A DNA stretch of 25,292 bases, from the IMG/VR virus record IMGVR_UViG_3300033153_002171, positions 1 to 25,292 of that record. One strand, 5' to 3'. The DNA is from a virus. Every line of letters begins with the position of its first letter. Position 1 is the first letter of the stretch. The translations under genes were made by a program, and so were the position numbers. Positions 17,401-23,764 of this stretch are shown here, one piece after another. The notes under the pieces were generated by a model, which worked only from the letters and a program-made list of their open reading frames with translations, had not been told where the DNA came from and ran no database searches.

Positions 17401-18887
17401 TCAGCTTTAGAAATAAGACCACTTGTAGAAGCTACTGCTGCTGCTGCAACTCCCATTGACGTAGCAAATCCTGCAACCCCTAAAGTTGCTATAGAAGCTG
17501 TACTAGCAACTAGTGTCATCCCTCCAGCTAGCCCGCGCATAGCAACATTGGCTACTTTAGTAGCTTTTGTAGTGTTTTTCAGTTCATTTTTTACAGATAT
17601 TAAGCCATCTCTAGTAGCTTCCAGTGCTTCTCTTTGCGCTAGCATATTTGGTGAAATTACACCCGCTTTGCCTGCCGCACGAGTAACTGCTCCTAGTTGA
17701 CCACGCACACTTCTTAGTGCAGCATCTACTTTATCTACAGCTGCTGCATTTTTGTTCATAATTATATCAAAAGGCTTACTACCTTCTGTTATATTTGCTT
17801 CTGATATAGCAGACTTAGATAAAGATTCTGCAGAGGCTTTTGCTTTCTGTATATTATCAGACCAAGCTTTAGTTTTATCACTTAAAACTTTAAATGCGTT
17901 ACCCATTTTAGTAGCTGCGTTAATACCAGTAACAGCCATTCCTGCTAATGCAGGCAATGCTTGCTTAGCAACTGAAGTCGCTAATAATAATATTGCAGCT
18001 GTAAGAGATGCAATATTTTCTGTAAAGAAACCTATAAATCCGCTTAATGGTATATTAACTAAATTCACTAACTGAGTTGTAATGTCTGAAAAGGCGGCAG
18101 CTAGTTGTGTAAATGGATTAGGGTCTACATTTGATAGACGACCGAACTTCTTCTCCCCTTGTTCTAAGACTTCATTAACTACTGCTTGTTGCTTTTCGAA
18201 TGTTGTTAGTTCTTTTGCTGTTTTACCAAGAGCTGTGGCGTACTTATTAGCTGCTGTTTCTAACCTAAGTATAATACCTAATTCATCTAATAGTTCTGGT
18301 TCTGCTTTAATTGCACCCTTGAACACACGATTTAAGGAATCTGTCATTTCCCGACCTAAAGCTACTGAAGCATTTCTTGCAACCTGAGCTAGCTGTTCAA
18401 TTGTAGAATTATCAAATCCTGCAGACGCAGCAATACTGGCCTGTACCAAAGCTTCCTTCATGGAAATGGCAGAACCAGTAATTTCTTTCATATTTTCAGC
18501 AAGGCTAGTTAATGAACGACCCGTTTGTACAGCAAGAGAATCTGCAGAATCAATTAATATTTGAAAATCCGCAGCGCGTTCAAGCGCGCCGAAAGCAGCT
18601 GTGATAGCAAATACATTAGCAGCAACTGTAGCATAAACAGGTACGATACCTGTCATTTGTTGCGCCATTTTAGAAAATGCATGTGTAGCATTATTAGTTA
18701 AGTCACCTACACCTTTATTTTTCTTAACATAATCATTAGCACCTTTATTGGTTTTCTTTTGTGCTTTATGTACTTTTGTTTGACCTTCAACGAACTTTTC
18801 ACCCTCTTTATTAATGTCTTTCATTAATTTAAGGGCTGGTTCTCCTTTAGCGTTAATTACAATTGTATATACTTTATCAGCTGCCAT
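11463..18887 (-). CDS. Tape measure protein
   Basis: The 2474-residue protein is by far the longest in the window and directly follows the tail chaperone frames. It spans the tail lumen during assembly and sets tail length. The N-terminal 60 residues are basic and helical. Hydrophobic, Ala/Gly-rich segments that could be membrane-active lie at about residues 275-320, 445-490, 515-545 and 1370-1425. Long coiled-coil-like stretches fill about 560-1330 and 1600-2250. The C-terminus carries TPRVPYDMNATIHQGETVVP, a motif frequent at the ends of tape measure proteins. The ATG follows the chaperone stop directly, with GGAAAG as ribosome site. No lysozyme or peptidase domain was noticed. Confidence 0.93.
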   Translation of the reverse strand: MAADKVYTIVINAKGEPALKLMKDINKEGEKFVEGQTKVHKAQKKTNKGANDYVKKNKGVGDLTNNATHAFSKMAQQMTGIVPVYATVAANVFAITAAFGALERAADFQILIDSADSLAVQTGRSLTSLAENMKEITGSAISMKEALVQASIAASAGFDNSTIEQLAQVARNASVALGREMTDSLNRVFKGAIKAEPELLDELGIILRLETAANKYATALGKTAKELTTFEKQQAVVNEVLEQGEKKFGRLSNVDPNPFTQLAAAFSDITTQLVNLVNIPLSGFIGFFTENIASLTAAILLLATSVAKQALPALAGMAVTGINAATKMGNAFKVLSDKTKAWSDNIQKAKASAESLSKSAISEANITEGSKPFDIIMNKNAAAVDKVDAALRSVRGQLGAVTRAAGKAGVISPNMLAQREALEATRDGLISVKNELKNTTKATKVANVAMRGLAGGMTLVASTASIATLGVAGFATSMGVAAAAVASTSGLISKAETALLHFWEAGEGQNKFVKVFSKIGSVVGSFGAGLFSLVPVIAGVTIAWQILSSTYVKLKKIFGFEDIAKLSEKLEEQTVAVNKSAAAAENYAKNLERLPRTLENINDQLTLQSNVLGGLHEQLKKVNSAIDIDGGFGWWDGFLDIFNAGQLDSYRENIDKIVKQIERLGFSTSVSKDIKEMSESWIEGGGTAEGFGKKLEGVLEKLHRFARGAKEANQATIENVEALNKATNKLFGSLPSLGGVDQTLVSLSSLANRLDGKEFETVADTLRGMSSLTIGTLGLQDLSKELKNVDEEGRFVEGQLKAISAVIAVMKEDGKFTLEEQGTIQKLQAIGDQLKLNLQISKDSLGKKLEKPLSDAQERFEEMSNAARQLKEDLSLLSLDKLNAQNTNVDVINILKKETDLKVKTITIQTNSALKGISIIKAADNKLNGERKDHLEELAGISDKKSERALDLASKLGVVEGRLATNASEQKKLQLSLDKTRGKSAELVKKLYLSTEKEIAKVTKLQDKGIVGLEDKYESLDNTIRTSAKTLATITGKTEQWAEGIIASRIAQEGLNKFYAQAGIMSTQALAQAIEAKDLNTSSISEQIQLNRDLNGLLQERLDTEYQITQNRLNNDLASVSGQITQNEAKLETASPTDATAINKTLDDLRDRYANINALIGAGIIENNILMQQTAENKINSLTRELKLQSVINAANLKGNRAQIEAIKLKRKEESLGGLDPKDIKLIINLQKKLNKEARKAELAKSMESAAEAMNQFAAAVQKINFEGKENSLFNGLLLLQEIGDSIDGPLGKLSKGFAQAGQAAAQYSAKMAELDEAQIALDSTWEENPVAQQAIDTEKSAAAMSALGNAAGALAGSFEEGSDAAKTFMLIQQAAAIASAAKAVADAGNGDPYSGIARAAAMLSLLTGVLGAAGIAFGGSSSSGAGSEEAYSDRMGSDALRDRDLQSNYMVDSLDDLVAIDTQLFSATRDLQITMKNLGETFERIGALVFASISGEKVTDYENLGTDTFQNNEALINTITGITNALTLGLDEMLGGVVGKVLGGIFGSTKVTNSVIDTGIKLSASLTSTSEGLEALFDTLRQSSVVLTQTESSGMFGFSSSSSSSINEDVAGTLDDDLVEAMNKALDQTLTVVNGLINTFGSAVGGIDMSKIFSNLQFDVFGDDFISLFELSAEEAGEAIGLYFSALSSDILGEVLPFLSDYQKAGEELGETMVRISADTIKLSNSLSTVGLTLEDIIGSLTFNSGGVAGSVFDNLYQSTVDTLNSELSVAQSNLATQLSAYKTIQDPNEPDTSTAFLRVYDNPALIESLGEEIASIQEQITDAAFDILNSSTYVSKIDTASAQAAEAFKLEVVAAWEDALLKNFKDMDEFQEIFEMFSRAIFSETELFNISVGNATSNIENGFTELVNSVDDFTANDLETLLAENGGDFGEALRSFYDDAIDSSLFNADILAGNEIGTDGADIFATTVKLGASITMLDELLQGLAEEIEDLNKQYVQQIVLFGQLEKEAALLALAFDFADAIKEAEETGSDLALVEQAYGLERLAIVKDAFEQINDEIEDAISNIVDSILTISEASETFDSLAFATIKINKLVDRLKKGTNSLNLDSLIGDTSGFEEFITNFQDVIDSLSTEGPGSVSEEISLVGELNDAIIDRYAIELELLETQRDAYKDLSTEIQGYLEDILLSDASPLTNQERLDEAESQFLSNAADIFSSDEEVAADAAADILSSADSLLEAASGFYSIGPEYVKVFDLVTSVLSGIDADLLVKKDETVLAIEDLNATTISQLGVLDSILLELQYQNETTLENDIATIITEGMLDVKDGIIDKLTSIDDGSWTDIIRILDAIAVASVPSYESVATSSALYDIEGNTGEFSTTGLAIGTPRVPYDMNATIHQGETVVPESFAQGIRNGSLTLGEVKDNADVVAAIHELTLVLADSQEDIANIASQNVKASMDISQSMAGNRTVSTRGVV

Positions 18888-19220
18888 TTACTTTCCTGAT
18901 TTGCGCTTAGACTTCGCCTTTTCTTGACGTTGTTTTTCTGCTCTATTTTTTGAAACTATGTTGTTTATTATAATAAGGAATTGCATTAGTTGTGAGTGGT
19001 TTTCTATACCATAAACTTCATGTGCTAGGTAGGGGAGGATTGAATAATCCTTACCTAAGAATGTTCCTCCGAACCCTTCCCAGACATCCGGAAGGATACT
19101 ATAAATAAGTATAGCATCCCTTACCGGTTTTGGAAAATCTTCAAAACTTGCTGGTATTTCTGAAGGTACTGGCGTCTTATTGAGTTGCTCGCACATCATT
19201 AAATACTTTTTCTTATCCAT
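18888..19220 (-). CDS. Tail assembly chaperone, second frame (gpT-like extension)
   Basis: From the ATG this is 110 residues, ending in a strongly basic tail (RQEKAKSKRKSGK). The frame is open upstream of the ATG to the slippery site at 19286, adding 22 residues (starting YEEQLSLLEAKL) without a stop. No good ribosome site precedes the ATG. It is therefore best read as the C-terminal part of a -1 frameshift product joining codons 1-144 of the upstream frame to 132 more residues (276 in all, span 18888-19717). The fused form would bind the tape measure and recruit tail-tube subunits, as gpGT does in lambda. Independent translation of the short form cannot be ruled out. Confidence 0.85.
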   Translation of the reverse strand: MDKKKYLMMCEQLNKTPVPSEIPASFEDFPKPVRDAILIYSILPDVWEGFGGTFLGKDYSILPYLAHEVYGIENHSQLMQFLIIINNIVSKNRAEKQRQEKAKSKRKSGK

Positions 19221-19263
19221 TTTTATATCACTATGTGCATAAAAATCTTCAAGTTTCGCTTCT

Positions 19264-19292
19264 AGCAGGCTTAACTGCTCTTCGTAAAATTT
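19264..19292 (-). promoter_or_regulatory. -1 programmed frameshift signal (AAATTTT plus hairpin)
   Basis: On the minus strand the heptamer A-AAT-TTT at 19292-19286 is in the correct phase (X XXY YYZ) at codons 143-144 of the chaperone gene. Six bases later AGCAG (19279-19275) can pair with CTGCT (19268-19264) around a six-base loop, a weak stimulatory hairpin. A -1 slip places ribosomes in the downstream frame, which is open to 18888. The zero-frame stop comes only four codons after the site. Confidence 0.83.
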
Positions 19293-19717
19293 TCTACATC
19301 ATCTAGTAGGTTACTAATGAAACTGTCAAATTCTGAGCAGTTCTTCATTAATACACCCGCGTTCTGTATAGAGAAGTCTAATTCTCCATCTAGTTTATCT
19401 ACAGGCTCCTTTCCTTCTTCCGTTGGAATTTCTGGAACGTCACTTTCATTCATAGGTATCATTTTTAATAGATATCTATATTTAAGTCCTTTCCATCCTT
19501 TTACTACTGCCTTTATATAAAGGTCTTGGAATAAATCACTATCTACATCCTCTTCTGGTACATGTGATTTTTTGTTGTATTTTTGTGTTGTAGCTTTTTC
19601 ACGTAACTTAGTAAGTTCTTCTCGTGTTTGGTATGCTACAGTTACTTCGAATCCATCGAATCTCGCATATTCTGCGTCTATTGTCATGCTTGGTACTAAT
19701 AATTTGGCTAAATCCAT
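19271..19717 (-). CDS. Tail assembly chaperone (gpG-like)
   Basis: The 148-residue product is encoded between the tail tube and tape measure genes, where siphovirus tail assembly chaperones lie. It has an N-terminal beta region (IDAEYARFDGFEVTVAYQTREE), a helical middle (DLFQDLYIKAVVKGWKGLKY) and an acidic C-terminal helix. The helical middle resembles what is seen in other gpG-like chaperones. The ATG is preceded by a strong AAGGAGAA site. Near its end, a slippery heptamer allows about 132 extra residues to be added from the -1 frame. The chaperone would coat the tape measure and be shed as tail-tube subunits polymerise. Confidence 0.85.
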   Translation of the reverse strand: MDLAKLLVPSMTIDAEYARFDGFEVTVAYQTREELTKLREKATTQKYNKKSHVPEEDVDSDLFQDLYIKAVVKGWKGLKYRYLLKMIPMNESDVPEIPTEEGKEPVDKLDGELDFSIQNAGVLMKNCSEFDSFISNLLDDVENFTKSS

Positions 19718-19748
19718 TGTGTTGTTCTCCTTTTAACTTTGGTTATTT

Positions 19749-19781
19749 AAAAATTGCGGAGCCCCATAATTAGGGCTCCGC
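19749..19781 (-). terminator. Intrinsic terminator after the tail tube gene
   Basis: GCGGAGCCC (19756-19764) and GGGCTCCGC (19773-19781) form a nine-base-pair stem with an eight-base loop. On the minus strand the stem is followed by AA and five T. It lies just after the tail tube stop and before the chaperone gene. Partial termination here would raise tail tube transcripts relative to the chaperones and tape measure. Confidence 0.88.
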
Positions 19782-19787
19782 TGTGCT

Positions 19788-21236
19788 TTATGATACGTCG
19801 TAGTGACTAATTGTTAATTCATTAGTTGCTTCGAAGCTTCCTTCTTCCTCACCTGTAGCACCTGTATGAGGTTTAGAGATAAAACTAATCTCTGTTGTTA
19901 TAACATCTTCTACACCAATTGTTGGTACAGATAATTGACATACAGGTAAAAAGAACTCAACTCTTCGTGTTGTGTCTCCACCCATCTTGAATATTAGTTG
20001 ATAGTTATTACTAACTGATTGCTCAATTTTTCCTAACATATCCGCTAATAGACCACCTGAACCTTCCGCTCCAGTATTTAGATAAGCAGTTAAGCTTCCA
20101 GATACTACTCGGTTACCGGCGAATCCTGCTAAAGGTTTGTTTACAATAGCTAATTCTTCTGGTGTTAAGTATGTAACATTATTCTCTAATGTTACAGTTG
20201 CACCAGTAATTGGTATGTCATACACTATTGGTGCATCTTGTAGCTTAGAATAAATTATACACTCATCTCCGCTAACCCAACCATTAGTTTGAGCAGTACT
20301 TCCATCTGGGGCATTGTCTACTGTTAATGTCTCCGTAGACGTTAGATCTATAATAGTTCTATATTCGTCTCGATCAACATTATATATTCTACCACCAAAT
20401 AGCGTATCACCCGCTAGTACTAGAGCAGCTTCATTTACTAAGAAAGTCATAGTATCTATAAAGCTAATTAAGTTATCTGCCGCTCCTGCTGATTCTGCTG
20501 TACCATTAGCATATTCTGGACTTGAATCAGTAACGTTTTGTTTAAGTGTTAAAACACTTAGTTTATTACGTAAGAATGAATTAGCATCTGTAGTAGGTAC
20601 CGCAGTATAATTAACATTAGCATCTAAGGTATCAAAATATAATTTAGTTTTGTCAGTATCTTCAGAAACTAAAGATCCTTGTCCACTCCAGTTAATAGCA
20701 GCGATGCCATCAATACTGAAATCTACTTCGGCAGTAGCTACAGTGAAGTTATCTATACGATATGTAATACCTTCTAATACAAAGTATAAAGTTAAAGGCA
20801 TTAATTCGTTATTATTTGAGGAGTCTAATCCCATTGTCATTACTAAGTCATCTTGTACTGTTAGTGTTGCATCTGCCGCACCTGCTGCTGCTTCAAAACC
20901 TGTAAGAGTGCCCATAGCTGAGCCCCATAATACACGTTCTGTACAATCTGATGAATCATTAGAAGCTCCTTGATTATCAAGTGCATTTTCATATACACGT
21001 ACATATGTACTGAATGAAACATCAGCTGGGTTAAGTGCTGTATTGAATGCTTGAGTACCACGAACAGGTGAAGACCCGGCTTCGTTGATACCAATCTCTA
21101 CATTAGTTGTGTCTTGTGAGAAAGAATAACCATCTAATACTTTTATTTCAAAAAGATTAGTTGTGTCATTAGAATCAATACCACCACTTTCAGTAGATAT
21201 ATATAATTCCGTACTTCTAGATAAATTTCTAGCCAT
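19788..21236 (-). CDS. Major tail tube protein
   Basis: The 482-residue product is close in length to the T5 tail tube protein (about 464). The first 90 residues follow a pattern seen in siphovirus tube subunits: a TELYIST strand, FEIKVLDGYSFSQDT, a basic loop SSPVRGTQAFNTALNP, then VSFSTYVRVYE. Later regions are beta-rich and may form a second, tube-surface domain. The gene is followed by a strong intrinsic terminator and preceded by AGGAGAA, both expected for a highly expressed structural protein. A contractile sheath of similar length was considered but no sheath-like signature was seen. Confidence 0.85.
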   Translation of the reverse strand: MARNLSRSTELYISTESGGIDSNDTTNLFEIKVLDGYSFSQDTTNVEIGINEAGSSPVRGTQAFNTALNPADVSFSTYVRVYENALDNQGASNDSSDCTERVLWGSAMGTLTGFEAAAGAADATLTVQDDLVMTMGLDSSNNNELMPLTLYFVLEGITYRIDNFTVATAEVDFSIDGIAAINWSGQGSLVSEDTDKTKLYFDTLDANVNYTAVPTTDANSFLRNKLSVLTLKQNVTDSSPEYANGTAESAGAADNLISFIDTMTFLVNEAALVLAGDTLFGGRIYNVDRDEYRTIIDLTSTETLTVDNAPDGSTAQTNGWVSGDECIIYSKLQDAPIVYDIPITGATVTLENNVTYLTPEELAIVNKPLAGFAGNRVVSGSLTAYLNTGAEGSGGLLADMLGKIEQSVSNNYQLIFKMGGDTTRRVEFFLPVCQLSVPTIGVEDVITTEISFISKPHTGATGEEEGSFEATNELTISHYDVS

Positions 21237-21273
21237 TTTTTATTTCTCCTAAATATGTATTTGAATAATCATT

Positions 21274-21289
21274 TTAGATATTTATCTAA
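21274..21289. other. Short inverted repeat upstream of the tail tube gene
   Basis: TTAGATA and TATCTAA (seven bases each, two-base spacer) lie in the 58-base gap before the tail tube gene, about 40 bases upstream of its start. It could be a protein-binding site or a small RNA hairpin. No clear -35/-10 promoter pair was found here. Confidence 0.35.
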
Positions 21290-21294
21290 TTGGA

Positions 21295-21723
21295 TTATAC
21301 CGCATACATTATCTGTAGGGTTATTTCACCTACACCAATTGGGGCTAGGAGGCCTTCATCGGTATGAATTGACATTATGTTTATGTCTTCTGTTTTCCTT
21401 CCAGAATTGTAGTCTAGTTCACCATTTGCATCTATAACTGTTTCTATATCTGTAAATATTCTTTCTAATTCTTCTTCTGGCTCTTCTGCATTTACGTATA
21501 TTCTAACCATTACAGTTAAGTACGCCCATTTGAAACCAGCAGGTAAATACTCCCTAGTCTCTGGGCCTGCATTTAAGTATAAAGACGGGTAATCATTAAC
21601 CTCATCCCAAAACTTTAATTTATTATATACATTAGTATAAACATTGGAAACATAATTTCCAGTGCCGTCAATTAGTTTAATTTCAGCTACTAATGCATTT
21701 ACTATATCGCTCCGTGCACTCAT
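21295..21723 (-). CDS. Probable tail terminator / tail completion protein
   Basis: The 142-residue product lies between the neck protein and the tail tube, the usual place for the tail terminator, which caps the tube and docks it to the head. The pattern fits small alpha/beta tail-completion proteins: an N-terminal helix (SDIVNALVAEIKLI), strands (YPSLYLNAGPE; WAYLTVMVRIYV), an acidic helix (EEELERIFTDIETVI) and a final strand (ITLQIMYAV). The ATG overlaps the upstream stop as TAATG. Assignment is mostly by position and fold pattern. Confidence 0.7.
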   Translation of the reverse strand: MSARSDIVNALVAEIKLIDGTGNYVSNVYTNVYNKLKFWDEVNDYPSLYLNAGPETREYLPAGFKWAYLTVMVRIYVNAEEPEEELERIFTDIETVIDANGELDYNSGRKTEDINIMSIHTDEGLLAPIGVGEITLQIMYAV

Positions 21724-23108
21724 TATCTATCCTCCAAATATAATCCTACAAATTGTTTTTTTAGTACTCGCATTGCTATTTCTCTAGCCGCGCCTTCTAT
21801 GTATAGTCTAGGATCTCTACCTACTGTTCCTTTGCTTCTTCCTGGTTCGAATACTGCATATGGATCTTTTTGATAAGTATATACACCAAAGTATATACCA
21901 GAATCTTGTCTATTAAGAATTAATAGTTTTGCAGATTCTGCAAATCTTCCTGTCTGGTATCTTAGATAGCTTTTTGAAGCAGGTGCTGAAGAGTCTCTCA
22001 TTTTCAATTGAATATAGTCATCAAGAGACTCATTTATAATAGCTTTCAGTGATACTGTAGGTATAATAAATGCTTTCTTTGTCTTACTAGCTCTAAGTTT
22101 AGCTTGTAGGTTTTTTACTCTTTTTCTAAGTTTATTCTTCAGAGTACGAGCTGCTACTGCAGTATTTGCTAGTTTTGCTTTATTCGTATATCTTTTCTTT
22201 GAATTTCTAGATTTAAACTTCTTTCCACTAAGAACAGCCGTTGCCCATGCATCTAATCTTTCTTCAATAGATGGTGAGGCATGTAGCTTTTTTGGTCTTA
22301 CTTTTGCAACTCTTGCTTCCATTGCATCTGGTACCTTAGAGTCGCCTAAAACGCTTCTTAAATCTAGTAATAATGCTTGAGTTAATGCACCCTTTTGGCC
22401 ATTATACTCTTTCAATTCCATCTCAATAGTTAGAGTAGTCTTTATCCCATTTTGTAGATTATCGACTACTGCTGCTTGCATGGTTACATTAAAGTCTATC
22501 TTAGTACCGGCAGCTTTAATTACTTGCTCTAATTGATCTCCTGCTTTGCCATAAGATCGTAATCTCTTTAATTCTTTCTGTGATATTTTATCAATGTGAG
22601 AACTAATTTTTAATGCATCATCTATTAGTTTCATTTTTCTAGCTGCTAGTTCTGGTCTTGATGTAGCATTTTTAACCTTATAGTGCTTTCTTAATAATAC
22701 TAATAATAAGGTAGCGACTGAAGCGTCTTTATGACCTCTTTCATATTTTTGCCCAACATTATAATCCCCCGTAGGAAACTTTTCTGCGTTTAATATGTCA
22801 GCATAAGGTTTCAGGTTATGAAACTTATCTGGGGAAGAAGTAAATGTATCCTGCCCATGCGGTTCATCTTCAGTTTTAGTTCGTAGTGTATCTAACGAGG
22901 CTCCACCAATAGCATCATCCGTTGCTGCTGGCTCATCCGAAATTGCATCCGTAATATAATCATACTGATCTAATTCCAGTTCTAGTACATTTATTTCTAA
23001 GGCGTTTAGTATGTCTCTAAGCCTCTTGGCTGTAGGTACTACGCCGTCTTGTATATCACTTAATATACTTTGATAGCTATCTGCTTTCGCTTTTCCTTTT
23101 CTAGCCAT
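21723..23108 (-). CDS. Long neck / head-tail joining protein with HK97 gp10-like C-terminus
   Basis: The 461-residue product ends with about 90 residues resembling gp10-like head-tail joining proteins: YLRYQTGRFAESAKLL, then a GVYTYQKDPYAVFEPG core, RDP and EGAAREIAMRVLKKQF. The preceding 370 residues are not part of that family, which is usually 100-200 residues long. They include a charged helical start, an unrecognised domain (about 100-280) and a very basic stretch rich in Lys and Arg (about 290-350). It starts one base after the upstream stop. It probably joins head to tail, with an extra DNA-binding or structural domain of unknown function. Confidence 0.7.
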   Translation of the reverse strand: MARKGKAKADSYQSILSDIQDGVVPTAKRLRDILNALEINVLELELDQYDYITDAISDEPAATDDAIGGASLDTLRTKTEDEPHGQDTFTSSPDKFHNLKPYADILNAEKFPTGDYNVGQKYERGHKDASVATLLLVLLRKHYKVKNATSRPELAARKMKLIDDALKISSHIDKISQKELKRLRSYGKAGDQLEQVIKAAGTKIDFNVTMQAAVVDNLQNGIKTTLTIEMELKEYNGQKGALTQALLLDLRSVLGDSKVPDAMEARVAKVRPKKLHASPSIEERLDAWATAVLSGKKFKSRNSKKRYTNKAKLANTAVAARTLKNKLRKRVKNLQAKLRASKTKKAFIIPTVSLKAIINESLDDYIQLKMRDSSAPASKSYLRYQTGRFAESAKLLILNRQDSGIYFGVYTYQKDPYAVFEPGRSKGTVGRDPRLYIEGAAREIAMRVLKKQFVGLYLEDR

Positions 23109-23109
23109 G

Positions 23110-23706
23110 TTACATTACTATATTTCTATAGCTCTCGAATACTCTACGTATATGTGGTGGTAGTCTCTGAGTCAAATCAGCTTGTACCACTACGTCTTTA
23201 GATGCACCAGCTAGAAACTTTCTAGGTATGTAATCTTCATCAAAATAATGATCAACTAAATGTACTGCTGCTTGCTCTAAGTCTGTTGGTATACTATCGT
23301 AACCCCCAGCGTATGTTAATTTTAGTGCATTAATATTTACTAATTGATCTTTAAAGTACTTATTTAATGCTATAAGTCTATCTTGTTGTAAATCTACTAC
23401 ATAGTCAGTGTATTCTACTAACTCTGTAGCATAAGTTTCCCCTGCATCAGTAGAATATTCTAGAGAACTAACGGAAGTTAATGGATATACCTTTGGGTAT
23501 ATCTCAGTTTCGTCAGAATTAAAATACTCTACTTCATCAATAACTGCTGTAAATACTCTTCCACAATAGTTTTCTATAAAAGTATTTACGGCATCTATGA
23601 TTAAAGTATGCCTATCATCATTTGCTACACTATTTATGTTCTTATATAATTGCCATGTTTGTTTTTTCCTATTAAAAATGGTGGCGGGGCAACACTGCCC
23701 CACCAA
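23110..23706 (-). CDS. Head-tail adaptor (gp6-like), start uncertain
   Basis: The product resembles gp6-like adaptors that attach to the portal: a helix (HTLIIDAVNTFIENYCGRVF), beta strands (VYPLTSVSSLEYS), then LKLTYAGGYDSIPTDLEQAAVHLVDHYF. The only in-frame standard starts are TTG at 23706 and GTG at 23703, both inside the stem of the capsid terminator, which would give an odd N-terminus (MVGQCCPATIF). A better ATG at 23656, with AGGA ten bases upstream, is one base out of frame and would stop after four codons. A one-base insertion, a +1 slip or an unusual start would explain this. The gene body is confident; the first 20-30 residues are not. Confidence 0.72.
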   Translation of the reverse strand: MVGQCCPATIFNRKKQTWQLYKNINSVANDDRHTLIIDAVNTFIENYCGRVFTAVIDEVEYFNSDETEIYPKVYPLTSVSSLEYSTDAGETYATELVEYTDYVVDLQQDRLIALNKYFKDQLVNINALKLTYAGGYDSIPTDLEQAAVHLVDHYFDEDYIPRKFLAGASKDVVVQADLTQRLPPHIRRVFESYRNIVM

Positions 23707-23707
23707 C
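23674..23707 (-). terminator. Intrinsic terminator after the major capsid gene
   Basis: On the minus strand a GC-rich stem (GGTGGGGCA pairing with TGCCCC and ACC, loop GTGT, with a small internal mismatch) is followed by A and five T. It lies about 60 bases after the capsid stop. Two weaker hairpins lie between: 23733-23738 with 23749-23754, and 23709-23713 with 23726-23730. Together they probably limit read-through and protect the capsid mRNA end. Confidence 0.85.
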
Positions 23708-23764
23708 CTTAGCCAAAGTTAAGTAGCTAAATAGTTCCCCTGAGGAAAGGAACTTACGTTTTTC

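Noticed and set aside
17356-18387. Several + strand ORFs of about 100 codons within the tape measure gene
   Set aside because: These are shadows produced by the Ala/Ser-rich coding strand; no start signals or recognisable proteins.
20861-21094. 77-codon minus-strand ORF in another frame of the tail tube gene
   Set aside because: It lies wholly within a well-supported structural gene and its His/Gln-rich translation looks like an out-of-frame reading.
19788-21236. Tail sheath protein (contractile tail)
   Set aside because: The length would fit, but the N-terminal pattern matches tail tube proteins, and no second tube gene or other myovirus components are seen.
21291-21300. TATAAT on the minus strand just before the tail tube gene
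   Set aside because: It is formed by the stop codon region of the upstream gene and no -35 element is found at proper spacing; not reported as a promoter.
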